Shown here: positions 24,273 to 37,651 of the stretch, in pieces
How the letters are laid out: every line of letters begins with the position of its first letter
How positions within the stretch are numbered: position 1 is the stretch's first letter
DNA from: Sclerurus mexicanus
Lineage: Eukaryota; Chordata; Aves; Passeriformes; Furnariidae
Assembly: GCA_013396755.1 (NCBI GenBank)
Contig: VWZF01006730.1
Span: 930,001 to 994,000 of the forward strand
Reading direction: 5' to 3'
DNA: 64,000 bases
Position numbers and translations under genes: made by a program
The notes under the pieces: model-generated
Told to the model about the DNA's origin: nothing
What the model saw: the letters and a program-made list of their open reading frames with translations, nothing else
Database searches by the model: none

Positions 24273-27200
24273 ACTGGTTGCAGTGCAAGGGAAGCTTCAG
24301 TTCTGCAGAGTGCAGGGGTTGCACTCATGTGTCTTGGAGGTAAACACAACAGTGTGAATTATTATATTTGGAAATTAAAAAATAGTTTTGTCCTTAAAGT
24401 GAGCAAATGCCTGCCTGGTATCTGAAGACTTCTGCTTCTTATATGCTATAAAGTTTGTGGTCCACTTACAAGTTCCTCTTAAACTAGTGACCAGACCATA
24501 TCCTGCTTCAAACCTGAAGTTTTTTGAAGATGGATTGTATGCGTTTTGAGAATGGATGAGAAAGGAGATGGACATTTGGCATTTTTGCATTCAGCATCTT
24601 TTCAGGTTTTCATGGATTTCAGAAGAACTGTGAGGTGTTATCTAAGTATGTCCACAGAGCATAGCAGTTGGCAAGTATGGAAGTATCTTTTGCTATCTAT
24701 AGAAACAGAAAAATAGAGTCAGTGGCTTGAACATAGTCATGGAGGTTGGCTGTGGCAAAGTAAAGAATATCTTTAGAGTACTAAATTTTAATCTGCTACA
24801 AAATAACATTGATTCAACTTCAAAACAGGGGAATAGTTTATTTTCATTTGTTCTCAAACTTGCAGAAGTTTTCACAGCTGACCAGAGAATGAAGCTCAGA
24901 GCATTTCAGAACAGGAGCTGAAAATGTCTAAAAATGTTAAATAGTGGACAGTATCTATGAGAAGTGATATGAAATGCAAAATCTAATGTCACAAAACTAT
25001 TCTGTTTCTTCTGGTAGTTCTGGTAATTGCTCCAGGTAAGGATAAAGCATTAGTTCTTTAGCTGAATATTTAAAATTAAAAGCTCTGGTGATGAATGACT
25101 TAAGCTTTCTGCAACATGGCATTGCTCTTATATTGTGTATATTATTCTAGATAGTAAACCCTTTATTTTAAATTTTCTGAATGTTCAGTGTAAGAACATA
25201 CTGTAACTGAAGTCTTAAGCTTTTGAATCTTCAATACATTTTGATGCTCTTGCAGTGAAATTTGCTATATGACTTTGATTTTTATAATTGTTTATATTTT
25301 CTCTGCTATGTTCATATCTTTGCTTTTAATAAAAGCAAATTTCTTTTCACAGTTTGCTTTAGTATCTATTGATTGAGAGACAAATAAATGTATTCATAAA
25401 ATATTTATTTATAATTCATAAGTTTTTGAAACTTTTCCCCTTGTTCCGAAAAGTACTATGATTAAATACCACTCAAAGGAAAATAATTATTCTGAAAATT
25501 AGAAAGAAATTCCATACTCATTTCCATTTTATTCTTTTTTCATTTCAGACAATGGGAAGTGAGAAACTGCTCCATATGTCAAAAATGTAGAATTTTAATC
25601 TCTGTTATTCCAAGAAGCAAGATAAATCATTGCATTTTGAACCGTTGCCTCCGTGAAGACCACATACTTGGATAGTTTGAGCAGAAGTTATCACCAACAT
25701 CTCAGGCAGTTACCTGAGCTCTTCCTGTGCATACTTAATGAGTCTCTGCCAAAACATTTCAGGCAGCAAATGAAATTGTTTCTCCTTTGAAAGCTCCTAT
25801 TGCCTTGGTTCCTTGCTCAGCTTGAGAGCCTCAAAGGAGTGGTTTGAAGGGGGAGATTGTAAATATCTCCACAGAACAGACATAACACCTCCCGTGAAAA
25901 GGTAGTGATAGAAGGAAGGAGGGAGATGGGAAATTGGGGATTTTTTGGGGAAAGGTGTGGGGTTTTTTCCATAGGGAGTTTCCTGTTAGTAGGTGCCCTT
26001 CTGGTCCTGATTCAGACTATGGTTTCCATCTAGATCTCTTTTTCTAAACCACATGTAAACTTCATCATCAATTTTACCTGACTCATAGTTCAAAATACTT
26101 TCAGCACTATAAAGATGTTTTCCTTTAGTGACATGGAAATTGATTTCTGGTCAAACCAAATACTCTGAAATGCCCATCCAAAGCCCTTAAATGGAGAAGC
26201 CAATATTGTATCAGTGAAGGCTGGCAAACATGGGGGAAAAAAGGTTTATTCATTCTACTACAAGAGCTGTGTAAACAAAAACAAAACAGTCTTTCAGGAG
26301 AGAACATGAAGAACTGGCAAGGAAACAAAAGTGTAATGGAGAAGATTTCTAGGCCACCCAACTGCCTAATTGCTGGCAGCATCTCTGGATTTTTACAGTA
26401 TGCCTTTCTAACATAGTCCTTTGGAAAACAAAATGTCATATATTGCAAACAGTACAAATCTAAAGCATTTTGTATCCTGTAGATTTCAGCTTTTACCTGC
26501 AGTGGGGGTTTTAAGGGGCTTGTACTGCACAGTGAGCTAAATAGAGCAACCTATCTTTACATGACATATTAAAATTTAATGATGAGTGAACTGCAAGTGT
26601 AGTTTCATTTTCCAACTTGATCCAGAGGGCAGTGGTGGAATTATTTTCAGTTTTCTAGGGACAATAATTAAAACCCTGGATTCTGTACAGCCTTGCACAT
26701 GCAGTACTGGGCTGTTGCTATTCCCATGAGTGTTGGGATCCCATCAGCAATGTCTGATATCTGATCCTTTAACAGTCTTATTATGACCTTACAGGATAGA
26801 ACTAGGCTATTTTTGAGCTCTGCTAGCAAACTGTATTAAGAAGAAATACAAAAATTAAGAAACAAAGCAATGAAAAAAATACCCTTTAAACCTGCAGGGA
26901 CAATAAATAGGTTTTAGTCAGTTTCCTGAACCTGTGGCCTCCTTATAGCTAGGAAAGACCTTTGGTTGTTCTAATATTGCATTTCCAATTGTAAACATCT
27001 GTATAAAATAATACAGATGTATGTAATTATAAAAGTATTTAAGGCTTATTTAAGTTTTCTTGTTTTGAATCTTTGCAGTCTTTCTGGGTTTAGAAAAGCA
27101 TGTTAAAAGTACATTTCTTTATTAGGAAAAGTCTTTTCTTTCAAGATCTGAACAAAAAAGCATGACTCGATTTTTCCGTTAATTACTGCTCTCCCATGAT

Positions 27201-30200
27201 GCACTGTTGATGCTGTTAATACTTTTTCTATGTATTAAACTTTGTTATCACAGTATTACTAGGGGAGTAATTGCAATCCATTTAGCACAAGCAAAAAAAA
27301 AAAAAAATTAGGTGAGTTACTGCTGTCTCCAGTGACTGGTGTTAATTAACTCTGGCTTCATCTGCACTATAAAAATGAGCACTTTTTAAATGGTTGTGAA
27401 ATAATCTTGTGGCTCAACTATATTTATAAAATGTATTTCCATTTTTAATCCAAGAAGCTATCTGGCAGTGTCAACATTTTACAGATCATGCCAGTTAAGA
27501 AAAAAAAATTATATTAGTCAGGTATGGTACATGTAATTCTGTTTACAAGAAAATATCAATATCTTGTTCCATGGATATAGGAAGATCAAATTACTCTAGA
27601 TTGTTTAGGGCTTTTAGTTTGTCTTCTTTTACTTGTATCTTTAGGCCTGTCCCAGACAGCAGCCTTTGCTCCAGATGGGCTTTTCCACTGAGTCTCACTG
27701 CAATCCTAATTCTGTCACTAACAGAATCTGCCTCCTCTGCCTCCAAGGATGTTTCTTTCTCTTTCATCCTTATCCATTCCTACACACAGAGGTCAGTAGA
27801 GCTTTGGCATCCATGTAAGTCAGATTCCTGAGAGGATTTGCATATTTCTGTGGTTTGGGTTAGAAAGTGTTTCCATCATTACCTGTTTGCCCAAGTATGC
27901 TTCTTGCCTCCTCCCAAACATCTGACCATCAGGTCAGTAGCTACATAAATCAGCCTTAACAATGTTTAATCCAAACTCTAATGGTATATTATTTTCCACC
28001 CTGTTCATTGGCAGGTCAGACCACATTTATTGCTGCTTATAAAACCATATTTAAATCTTTTTTTAGATGTCTAGTTTATGCTCATAGCATCTGTAGGTCA
28101 GAGTTTGCAAAATGGTTGTCATCTAGTCCCCATCCAATGCAACTAAGTTAGTTCAGCACAGGAAAAAAATCTCTTGTAATGAAGGAAAAAAGAAAACAGT
28201 CAAGTTAATGGAAAATGGTCCTGCCACAGGGTGTATCCTGCTAGTGTGAACTGATTTGTATATAATTTTTAGATAGAAGGCACAAAACCAAACTTCTAGC
28301 AGTAGACAGTCTGTGGTGAACATCCCAATACATTGACAGGTTGAACTCTGGCAGATTCCAACATTCCAAGAGTATCAGAGATATTTTAGGGCACAAGCAA
28401 AGTCCAGCAGGAGGAAAGTTTGTTATTTTGCCTGATGATACTGTCTATATTTTCCTCAGCCTGATTGCCTAAACACATTATTTATCCAAGGTCATGGCAT
28501 GGTAATCAGTGCATGTTTCAGAGAAGGCACTCCGAACTAATTGTCTCAGGTGACTAAAATGTCATATCACTCTACCTGCACATATTGATTAGTTATTCTC
28601 TCCAACTTCAATTACAAATAGTACTGCTGTGGTGGTTGCCAGATAAACATATCCTAAGGTATCTTAAGCCTTTAGCCTATTAATCTAAGACCTGACCCAG
28701 TTTAGATGTGATAGATACAAGATGGTTGCCCAGAGGTCTCATATGTATATTCAATTAGATCAAATGTGTCTCAGCGGATGGTGACATACACCAAACCTGT
28801 GAGCTACACTGCTGTGTGTGTTGCTCATTCCTTTGTAATGCTGTAGTGATACCTTTTAGAGATTGTAAACTTTTAGAACACAAGGGAGAAAAAAAACTGT
28901 CTTGCAATAAGTACTGTTGGTTTGCTAATTGCTACTCATTGTACTAAATCTTTGGTATTTGTGGATAGCTTGCATAGAGTGGGTAGCTGTGTTCTGTCTC
29001 ACTCAAAAACAAAAGCCGGAAAATATTACACTGTTGCCCTACAGTACTTGTGTTATCTTGGGTTGCTATGACATTGCCACATGTAATACAACATAATGGC
29101 AAGAGAAAGCAAAAAGCATTCTGGCCTGTGAGAGTGTTGATGTAAATAGATAATGAAGCTTTCTGTTGTGTACCATGATAATAGCGTAGTAATGGAAGCA
29201 GATCTTTATGTGGTAGCGGTTTTGGTTTATTTACTGGGATTTATATATGGCATTCTTTATGAGTCTTTCCTCCTGCACAAATAATTACATACAAATTCCT
29301 CATGCCAATATATCAGAGCTGCTATCTACTGCAAGGTTTTTTTCACTTGTCCAAGCCATTTAGTCACTGAATAGGATAAAGCTTTTTTGACTGAAACACT
29401 CCTTGTGATCCCAAACCTATTGGTATACTGGCTTTTGAACCCTTTTATAATCAGGAAAGGTGATAATTTCATTCAGGCTCTTTGCATGGGAAGCACTGTT
29501 TTTTCATGTGAAAACAACTCGTGGGCATCCTAGAAGTTACATGCCTTGTGGTGTACTTGCTGCAGCAGTACAACACCAGGAAAGATACATTTTCCTTTGG
29601 TACTCAAGTTTGGGCCAATATGAGAATAATTTTAGCCACACCACCCAACCAGCAACCCAGACACCCAGTCAGCAAACGTCAGTTGCAGCATCAACCTTGT
29701 CCTGAAGGCTCCATGGATGACACTTACATGCTGAGAGACAGATGCACTTTTTTCCTGCAGGATGTTGAGAACTGACCTGATTCTCTGGGCTCAGACATGC
29801 AGGAGCAATACCACAAGTCCTCCTTCCTGACTTCTGGCAGCTCTGCATCTGTCGCCTCTCTCTGCTATCAGTGACATGCAGACTGATTCCTATAAGCTTC
29901 CCATGGCATGAAAGAACCTCAGTTATACTTCAAGGTTACCTTTGAGAGTTCAGAATTGGAATGTGGACAACTTTGCTGAAGGCTGTAGGGCATGGTATAG
30001 ATGGAGTTCTGTGTTAAGGGAGCTGTAAGGTTAAAACTATATATTGGAGTAGAAACCATCTAAGTTTGCCACTAGCTGAAGTCAGAGGGACTTGACAGCA
30101 TGTTAAGCCTCCACAGGGAGTAAAAAGGTTGAAATAATTTGAATTGGGAGCCCTCCCCTTCCCTAACCAGTTACAATCCTAAGTAGTTTAAGGCTCAGTA

Positions 30201-31435
30201 GAGCAATAGAAATGCTTTGCATTGGCCTCCAAAACAAACTTAAAGCTGGTGCAACCTGAGAAGCTCTGCTGTGAGTATATTCCCTGGCTGTTGCAGCAAA
30301 TGATTGTATAGGTATTCTAGTCCCAGAATGGGAGTATCAAATTGAGTAAGAGTCCTCCCCATACCCAGACGACCAAAAGTTTGTGAGTGATAAAGTCAAT
30401 GAGACAAGGAAAAAAACCTGAACAATCTGCTCCCACCTCCATTCTAAAATTATTTTTCCCCTGAACATCTCTTTCTTCTATGCTAATTTTGACTACTGGA
30501 CTGAAAATCCATTATTTGATAATATGATTTGATTATTTGATAAAATTATATTTAACAGCAAGGAGAAAGTTATCATATTGACTGTCTTATGCATGGGACT
30601 TCAGGGGTGCTATGATACTGGCAAATGACTTATTTGTGTGTGTTGCAGACGGACTATATCTTTACAGAAATAATTTATATGTTAGACTGAGAAAATGATG
30701 CTTTAAGATGTCTTCTTGATTCATTCAACATAAGTCATCCAATAAAATTAGCTTATTCAGGAGCATGGCACAAAAAGGGAGAAAAATGAGGGGATAGCTA
30801 TTGATAAAGATACTCAGGAACCAAAGCTCTTGGAAACATCTGTCTGGACTTTGACAGTGCCCTGGCACTCTCTCATGAGCTCTGAACATCGTAGACACCT
30901 CTGTTCTCTTGTACTGCAAAGGAGAAAACCGCATGATTTCACCAGGAGAAGTAATGACAGTTTTACTCCATCACTCCTTGTGAGTCTTTAAATAGAGTAG
31001 TCTAATAACAAAAACTCAGATAGTAAAAGAAATTAGAAAGAATTGTCCCTTAAAAGCTTTAAAGTGGTAATATATATTTTTTCAGCCCTCATAAGCTGTC
31101 CATATATTATACATGTTAATATGTATCTTTGAGTGATATTAAAAATAGAATTATGATCATATGACAAACCAGTTGCTATAGTAACTACATTTTTGCTGTA
31201 GAACAGCAAAGTAATAATGTGTAAAATGTGTAAATTACCAGTGTGCAAGAGCAACTGATGTGTCTTCGCTCTGCTATTCTGCTTTAAAATGAATATTTAG
31301 ATGAATATCTCATTCATGTATTCTCATGACACTCCTGTTCCTGGCTCCATCTCTTCCGTTGGCCACCCCCATCGAACTTAAGTGAGACGTGACATTTTAG
31401 CCAAAAGAAAAAGAAGCAGGAGAAACACAGATAAT

Positions 31436-31496
31436 GGATTTGATCCAAAGGAAAAAGGCTTATGCTGATTTCAATAGACTTTGCCTTGGGCCTCAT
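31436..31496. repeat. Degraded palindromic amniote repeat
   Basis: TTTGATCCAAAG on the left and TGATTTCAATAGACTTTGCC followed by TTGGGCCTC on the right resemble the two arms of an old amniote hairpin repeat built around GATCCAAAGCCC and GACTTCAATGGGCTTTGGAT. The centre has diverged. Confidence 0.5.
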
Positions 31497-31814
31497 GCAA
31501 ACAAAGGTAATTTACGAGGGATAGCAGAGTTCACTCATTTTTTCGTGCCTGTTACCACATTCTCCTGCTGAAATATGAAGAGATGTTGCACTTGACATTG
31601 GGGAGAGGTAGGATCAAGCACTGACATGTTGGGGATTCCCACAGCAGGCTGAGAATATCTCAGTGAATGTGGAATCAATTTTTGAGAGCTCATCTTCCTT
31701 CACCCCAGATTCCAGGCTTCTAGATTTACATGCATGTCAGATGTTGTTTTGCCATTTAAATTTCTTAAGATAGATAAGATAAATGTTACTAAAATTTAAG
31801 AGTCGGTGAAACAC

Positions 31815-31880
31815 TTGGATTGAAGTCCTGGCTTAGCTGAAGTCAATAACAAAACTCTCATTGACAGTATTTCACCTTTT
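31815..31880. repeat. Degraded palindromic amniote repeat
   Basis: The sequence runs GATTGAAGTCCTGGCT, CTGAAGTCAATAACAAAACT, CTCATTGACAGTATTTCACC. It resembles an amniote hairpin element with TGAAGTCAATGG and CCATTGACTTCA arms bounded by CCTGG and ATTTCACC. It lies about 330 bp from a related palindromic fragment. Confidence 0.5.
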
Positions 31881-34800
31881 CTGTTTAGTGTCACACTGAA
31901 GAGGGCAGTGACCTACTGCCCTGCAGGAGATTGTAACTCCCCCTAAAGAGCAACTGAGATATTTATTTTGGACTCCAGAGAGAGTAACGGTATTGGTAGC
32001 GGTGCTGGCTACAGATCACATGTATTCCCCCATCGAGGGGGAATTACACAGTTAACCAGTAAATCTTGGATCACTCACTTTAATTATACTAGGTGACTGT
32101 AATACTTTATTTTATTGGGCTTTCTAGTTTTGCTGTAGTCCACATTTTAAAGAAAGCTGCTTGAACCTGAAGTCATTCTAATTTTAAGGTTTCAAGGCAC
32201 TGTGTTTTTCTTTTCCCAACTACAGAGTAGATGTAATTATAATCTGCCGTGTAACAGCACCTGCCTAAGTAGAACAGTTAGTTATTTACTAACACTCCAG
32301 GAGGGACTCCAGATTGAAGGAGATCAGCTGTGTCTCTGAGCTCATGGGTAGCCCACTAGTAAAATATGCCTCCAGATTTACTGTGTCTGAGCTTCATGAT
32401 ACAGCCCACCCCCTGTTCTGCACAGCAAGGCAAAGGGTTTTTTTCCAAATGAGGCAAAACCCATTTTTTATGCAAATACATGTTAAAAAATAGAAAGTGT
32501 TAATTTAAAATCAGAATTTATTTTTTATCTTAAGTCATCAGCAGGAGCTTCTACCGTTCCATTGGAACATTTGACATTTGCTGTCTTAAATTCTGCTGTA
32601 AAACTATATTATGGGACTCCAAACAAGAATGCTTGTATTGCAGCCTTTTGTATAAAGTAGTGCTCTGAAATCTCTATATGGAAAACAGCAGACTTTGTAT
32701 CAGACTTGTATTTCTGAAATATTGTTTTTAATAGTTTTACATGACACCAAACTAACATTTTTCCTGTTTCTCCTGTCAGTGTTGCAGTATCAGCTCTATC
32801 ACTTAGTGTCAGAATTTTGTATCTATATCAACAAATTGTGAAACAACAATTTTGCTGGAGATTTCTTTTCTTTGGAGTGGAAAATTTCAACTTTTGGCAT
32901 ATATCCAAAATTGTTAGTTGGAAATGGTATCTTGGTACCTACAACTCTGTTCTTGCTCGTATGGACTAGGTGCTCACAGGAACTCTCACAATGCACTGTA
33001 GAGGTATCAAGAACTATCCGAGGTGGCCCAGGCTCCAGAAGTGCAGGACTCTATTCTGTACATATTAATATCCTGTAAAGCTTTATTTACTCCTATGTTG
33101 ATCTTGCTTGGGTATTTCTATGCTGTCCTACAACATATTTGTGCTTTTTTATCTGTAGCATGGTGGAAGCAAATGTGTTGACAGAGAATCCAACCCAAAA
33201 AGAGTGACAGCATGAGGTGTCTGACTACTTAAAATGTGCTGCAGTGGTATTTCCAAAGAGAAAACTACTGGATCATTTTCTTCAAAAATGCCTCTGGGTA
33301 GAGGGTTTGTGTTCAAACATTCATCTGAAATGATTTTTCTTTGCAACATGAGATCTCTAGGTGAAGATCCAAGGTTTTCTAAACAAAAGAATATCCTTTT
33401 TCTCTTGTTTTTGTTCTAACAACCACAAAAGTGATCAACCTAAAGGAATTACTTTATGAGAGGTAATTCAAAGAAAATACACATCAACTATTAAAAGAAT
33501 AAACATTTTATTAATTATTTGTAGTAGGAAATTGCTAGCAAAGGTTAAGTTCTGCAAAATGGCAACCAGGTTCATTATTGTTCATATTCCCACATTATTG
33601 TCATTTCCCCAAAGACTTCTTTTCCACTAACAACAAAAGATTCAGTAATACATTTCTTTGCCTTTTTTAAGCAGCATGGTAAAGTATACTCTGGTATATG
33701 TCTTTCTACACTTCCTTGGTATTGAAGTTATAGCTCCTATTAGAAAGTCACCTTTAATTTGATGAGTCATCTTGTGGAGTCACTTAAACCTGTTGTCCTT
33801 CCAGCAATACAATCATTATTGATGGTTATGAAATAAGTCTCATAATTAGGAACTGCTCGGGAAATCACTGACAAAATAATTTTGGCAGGAAACAATTAAT
33901 TGACCTTAGAGTTATGAAAGTATGAACTGGTTTCTTCAGAAAAGATTTCTTGTGTTCAGTTCTGAGATTCCTGAGCAAAACAAAGACCTTATTGGCTACT
34001 CTTAAGTGGTTTGCTTCCCTCCTGCATTTGTGTCCCCTTTTGTATGAGGGATCACAATTTTCCTCAGTGGTTAGGGTGTTCCTTGGCAATCCCTGGACTA
34101 TTGTAAGTATTCCTCTTTACCATTTCTTCCTTAAAGCCATGATTTTGAGCTATCATGAATTCATGACAACATGGAAGGGAGGACATGGCAATGGAGAAAA
34201 TTTTTCTAGGATTGGAAAAGGAGTCCAAAACTTCTGTTTTGTTCTCAAGGTTCAACCACCTGCATTAGTTTTGCAGGTATGAGACACTATTTTTCAAATG
34301 GGGAGTAGAAAGCTCACAGATGTACCCATTTTGTTGTAAAACCCTTCACATGTAGCTTACATATGGTAGCTTAAGTTATGCAAAGCTGTGGAAATCTATA
34401 GGAATATTCAGGGAATAGTTCACAACTGAATGGAGATAAAGACAGCAGAGTCTAGCATTCAATTTGCCAAATATTCTGAACAGAAGCCAGAAGTCCATTT
34501 ACATATAAATATATAATTTATAATGTGGAAATGCTTCAAGGCCTTGCATGCAAATGCTTTGGATTTTTCTGTGGAAAAAAAAAAAGAAAAAATTCTTTTC
34601 ATCCTCTTGTCTTTGTTTCAATTAAATGGTGTTTCATTGTTGCATGCATTAAAATAAATTAAGAGGGCAACCTTTTCTCTCTTTGCATACAACTGGCATA
34701 TAAATGACACATCCTTCATGACATAAAAACCTAAGATAATTGTTTTATAATTAATTTACCTAAATTAATTTAACAGATAAAAAAATTGCATGATTTTATT

Positions 34801-35654
34801 ATAAATGTGTCCAATTCATTTAGAGAAAATAAACAGAGTATAGTTTTTAACTCCATCCTCTTTCTTCAAAATACCCTTCCTCCTGAACAGACTAGATGTT
34901 GAAGTTTTTTTAGCTACTGGTATACTTTTTCTCATTACTGTTTCTGAGCGTCAGTGCATTCTGGATGTTGGCTGGATCAAAAGAGAAAAAGAGATAAATC
35001 TAAAAATATCAGATCTGAGAAAATGCTTTTGAAAATATTTTCAGTATTTTTAATTTTGTAACTAAAACTTTGTTTCTTGTTTCGGTTCAGCTGCTTTTCT
35101 AGTGTATTTAGTTTGCTGGCAATACTAATGACAAATAAGTAATTCATCTGAGGAAAACAAATTCTGTCTTTGGAGCAAGAGATTCTGATCACAGGAATTT
35201 GTTTCTCACGCTATGGAACTGAATAATAAATGTGGAGATGTTTTACAATAAACTGCGTTGCAATCATTTATTCAAAAACAAAAGTAATTCAGCAAATATT
35301 TTGATGTGGGGTTACACAAGAAAACCATTTTGCTGATGGATCAATCCCAACAGCTTCCTGCCATTTCTACAATTCAAAAATAAAAGCTCTTCTCATGCAT
35401 GTGTAGGTCTCTTGAATGCATAGATAAAAAACCAGCAGATTTTAAAAGAATGTACACTAAGAAGAAAAGGAGTATTTATGCAGATTAAGTAGCTGGAAGG
35501 ATATAAGGTATTGTCTGTTTGACTAGGCAAAGATGTGCCTTTCATGACACATAAGTATTTGACCATAAATGGAGGTATCTGGGCAGGAACCTTGAGAAAT
35601 ACATTTTCCTGATACAGATTGTGAAAGCTGACAATACCAAGATAAATGAAACCT

Positions 35655-36213
35655 AGAATCATTGAATCATAGAATATCCCAACTTGGAAGGGACCCATCA
35701 GAATCATCAAGTCCACTCCTTGCCCTCCTCAGGGCACCCCAAGAATCATACCATGTACCTGAGAGTATTGTTCCAGTGCCAACCACCCTCTGGGTGAAAA
35801 ACCTTTTCCTGATATCCAACCTAAACCTCCACTGACTCAGCTTCATGCCATTTCCTCAAGTCCTGTCACTGGTCATGAGAGTGAAGTGATCAGTACTTGC
35901 CCCTCCACTTCCCTTTATGGGGATGTGGATGACTGAAAAGAGGTCTCCCCTCAGCCTCCTCTTCTTCAGGCTGAACACACCAACCGACCTCAGCTGCTTC
36001 TCATACGGCTTCCCTTCCAGACCCCTCACCATCCTCATGGCCCTCTTTTGGATGCTTTCTAATAGCTTAATGTCTTTTTTATATGGCAGTGCCCAAAACT
36101 GCATATGGGACTCAAGGAGAGGTGAGACCATCACCTCCCTTGACTGGCTGGCAGTGCTGTGCCTGATGCACCCCAGGTCCTCCTGCCTGCCAGGGCACAC
36201 TGTTGGCTCACCT
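35655..36213 (-). mobile_element. CR1 LINE, 5'-truncated 3' end
   Basis: On the minus strand this is the 3' end of a CR1 non-LTR retrotransposon. The plus strand starts with the reverse complement of the CR1 tail (GAATCATTGAATCATAGAAT, then TTGGAAGGGACC). A minus-strand frame (36200-35856) reads QFWALPYKKDIKLLESIQKR, then KPYEKQLRSVGVFSLKKRRLRGDL, which is the C-terminal part of CR1 ORF2 after the reverse transcriptase domain. The frame then breaks before the usual RFRLDIRK block. The element is truncated at 36211-36213, where a 21-bp tandem repeat begins. It is too short and too damaged to be active. Confidence 0.93.
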
Positions 36214-36264
36214 GAAAATGTGAAACTTGAACCTGAAACCTGAAACTTTTGACCTGAAACCTGG
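36211..36264. repeat. 21-bp tandem repeat, about 2.5 units
   Basis: Three successive units start with CCTGAAA at 36211, 36232 and 36253, giving a 21-bp period with a few mismatches; the last unit is partial. The array starts exactly where the CR1 homology of the neighbouring minus-strand element ends. Confidence 0.75.
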
Positions 36265-37009
36265 TTAGAGAGAACCAGAGCTTGGAATGTGGCAAGCCAA
36301 AGCAGCGGATGGAAAATTGCTCAAGGAAATTTAAAATAAGAAATAATGGTTATGCAAGGCTCTACATGCTAACAATGTGATAATCTGTTCAGAAAAAACA
36401 CAGCACACAAAATAGCACACTTGAAATAAATGTGGTTTTGAGAACACTAATAAACACCTTATTTTTCATGTGACAGTAATAGCAAAGGTGGTAATCAGCA
36501 CACTTAGACTAAGAATGGACAAAGAACTTACTGAATAGAGGGACTGTTGCCAGGAACCATAGGGCTGTGCCATGAAAAGGGACTTCAGCCTCAGCTGAAG
36601 AAACCAGCCTAACATGAGAGGTTTGCCTGGTGCAGCTCTTTTTGAACATGGTAGCTGCCCTCTTGCCACATAATCGCTGGGACAACAAGAAGTTATGAAT
36701 TGGTGTGAGTAATGAGAACATTACAAAAATTATGGACTCAGACAATAATATTCTATCCTGATCAGCAGTGATTTCTTTTTAAATGGAATGAAATCTAAAT
36801 AAAAGTAGGCTCTTATGTAAGGTTTATTTACTGTTTAAAACATTAAAGAATGAAATTAGTGGAGTCAGCTGTATTTAAAAGTTCAGTGTCTTGAATATAG
36901 ATGAGTTCTGGGGTATTTTAAAGTCAAAACTACAAAATCTCTCTAAAAATTTGAAGGAAAGAAGTGTAGAAAATATATCCGGTCCAAATACATTGAAAGC
37001 AAAAATGGC
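36265..37009. other. Unique spacer between CR1 copies
   Basis: About 745 bp between the minus-strand CR1 and the first plus-strand CR1. I see no gene and no clear repeat. An ATG-initiated frame from 36891 runs into the CR1 reading frame, but its first 40 codons have no CR1 similarity, so the ATG is accidental. Confidence 0.6.
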
Positions 37010-37424
37010 TAAAACAAGACAGACTGAAAGATTTGGGGTTGTTCAGCCTGGAGAAGAGAAGGCTTCATGGAGACCTTATTGCAGCCTTCCAGTATCTGAA
37101 AGGGGCTCCAAGAAACCTGTAGAGGGACTTTTTTCAAGGGTGTGTAGTGAGAGGACAAGGCAGAATGGCTTGAAACTGAAAGACAGCAGGTTTAGATTAG
37201 ATATTAGGAAGAAATTCTTTACTGTGAGGGTGATGAGGCACTGGAACAAGTTGTCCAGAGAAGCTGTGGATGCCCCATCCCTGCAAGTGTGCATGACCAG
37301 GTTGGATGGGGCACTGAGCAAACTGGTCTAGTGAAAGGTGTCATTGTCCATGGCAGGGGGGCTGGAATGAGTTGTTTTTAAGGTCATTTCTAGTGAAGAC
37401 TATTCTATGTTTCTATGATTCTAC
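37010..37424 (+). mobile_element. CR1 LINE, 3' end, relatively young
   Basis: This plus-strand CR1 fragment is 5'-truncated near 37010. A frame ending at 37331 is open through the C-terminus of ORF2: GLFSRVCSERTRQNGLKLK, FRLDIRKKFFTVRVMRHWNK and APSLQVCMTRLDGALSKLV. The 3' UTR follows and ends in the CR1 tail (CTATGTTTCTATGATTCTA). The open C-terminal frame and close agreement with the typical avian CR1 sequence suggest a younger copy than its neighbours. It abuts a second CR1 tail fragment, with an ambiguous base (N, 37427) at the junction. Confidence 0.95.
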
Positions 37425-37427
37425 TCN

Positions 37428-37651
37428 CAGAGATTCCAGATGGGCACAAGAGGAAAATATTTCACAATGAGAACAATCAGCCATTGGAATAATCTCACCA
37501 GGGAAGTGGTGGGTTCCCCAACACTACAAACTTTTGGTATTCAGCTGGACAGGGTTCTGGGCCATGTTATCTATACCATGCTTTTGCCAGGTAAGTTTGG
37601 ACCACATGATTGTTGAGGTTCCTTCCAACCTAGTATTCTATGATTCTATGA
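37428..37651 (+). mobile_element. CR1 LINE, 3' end, second copy
   Basis: This is a second plus-strand CR1 fragment directly after the first. It reads through the region equivalent to the end of ORF2 (AATATTTCACAATGAGAACA, then CCATTGGAATAATCTC and CAGGGAAGTGGT) and ends in the canonical tail (GAGGTTCCTTCCAACC, TATTCTATGATTCTATGA). It represents a different CR1 subtype from the upstream copy. No open frame survives. Confidence 0.92.

Larger units (their letters stand above)
24273..35654. other. Non-coding sequence, no gene recognised
   Basis: Unique AT-rich sequence with two old palindromic repeats near 31.4-31.9 kb. A segment at 34500-34830 is dense in ATTTA and TTAATT motifs and holds an octamer-like ATGCAAAT at 34549; it could be a regulatory element but nothing here proves it. 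No frame exceeds 110 codons and none is recognisable. Confidence 0.6.

Noticed and set aside
24062..24425. Repeat-containing proteins read through the GGAT microsatellite
   Set aside because: The frames exist only because a 4-bp repeat with no stop codon is open in several frames on both strands.
36198..36225. Back-to-back splice sites (CAG/GTGAGC) on the minus strand near 36210
   Set aside because: The junction falls at the CR1 truncation point and is produced by CR1 sequence meeting a short tandem repeat; the pyrimidine tract is weak.
37575..37600. CAG/GTAAGT junction as a recursive splice site
   Set aside because: It lies inside a CR1 3' end and lacks a good pyrimidine tract.
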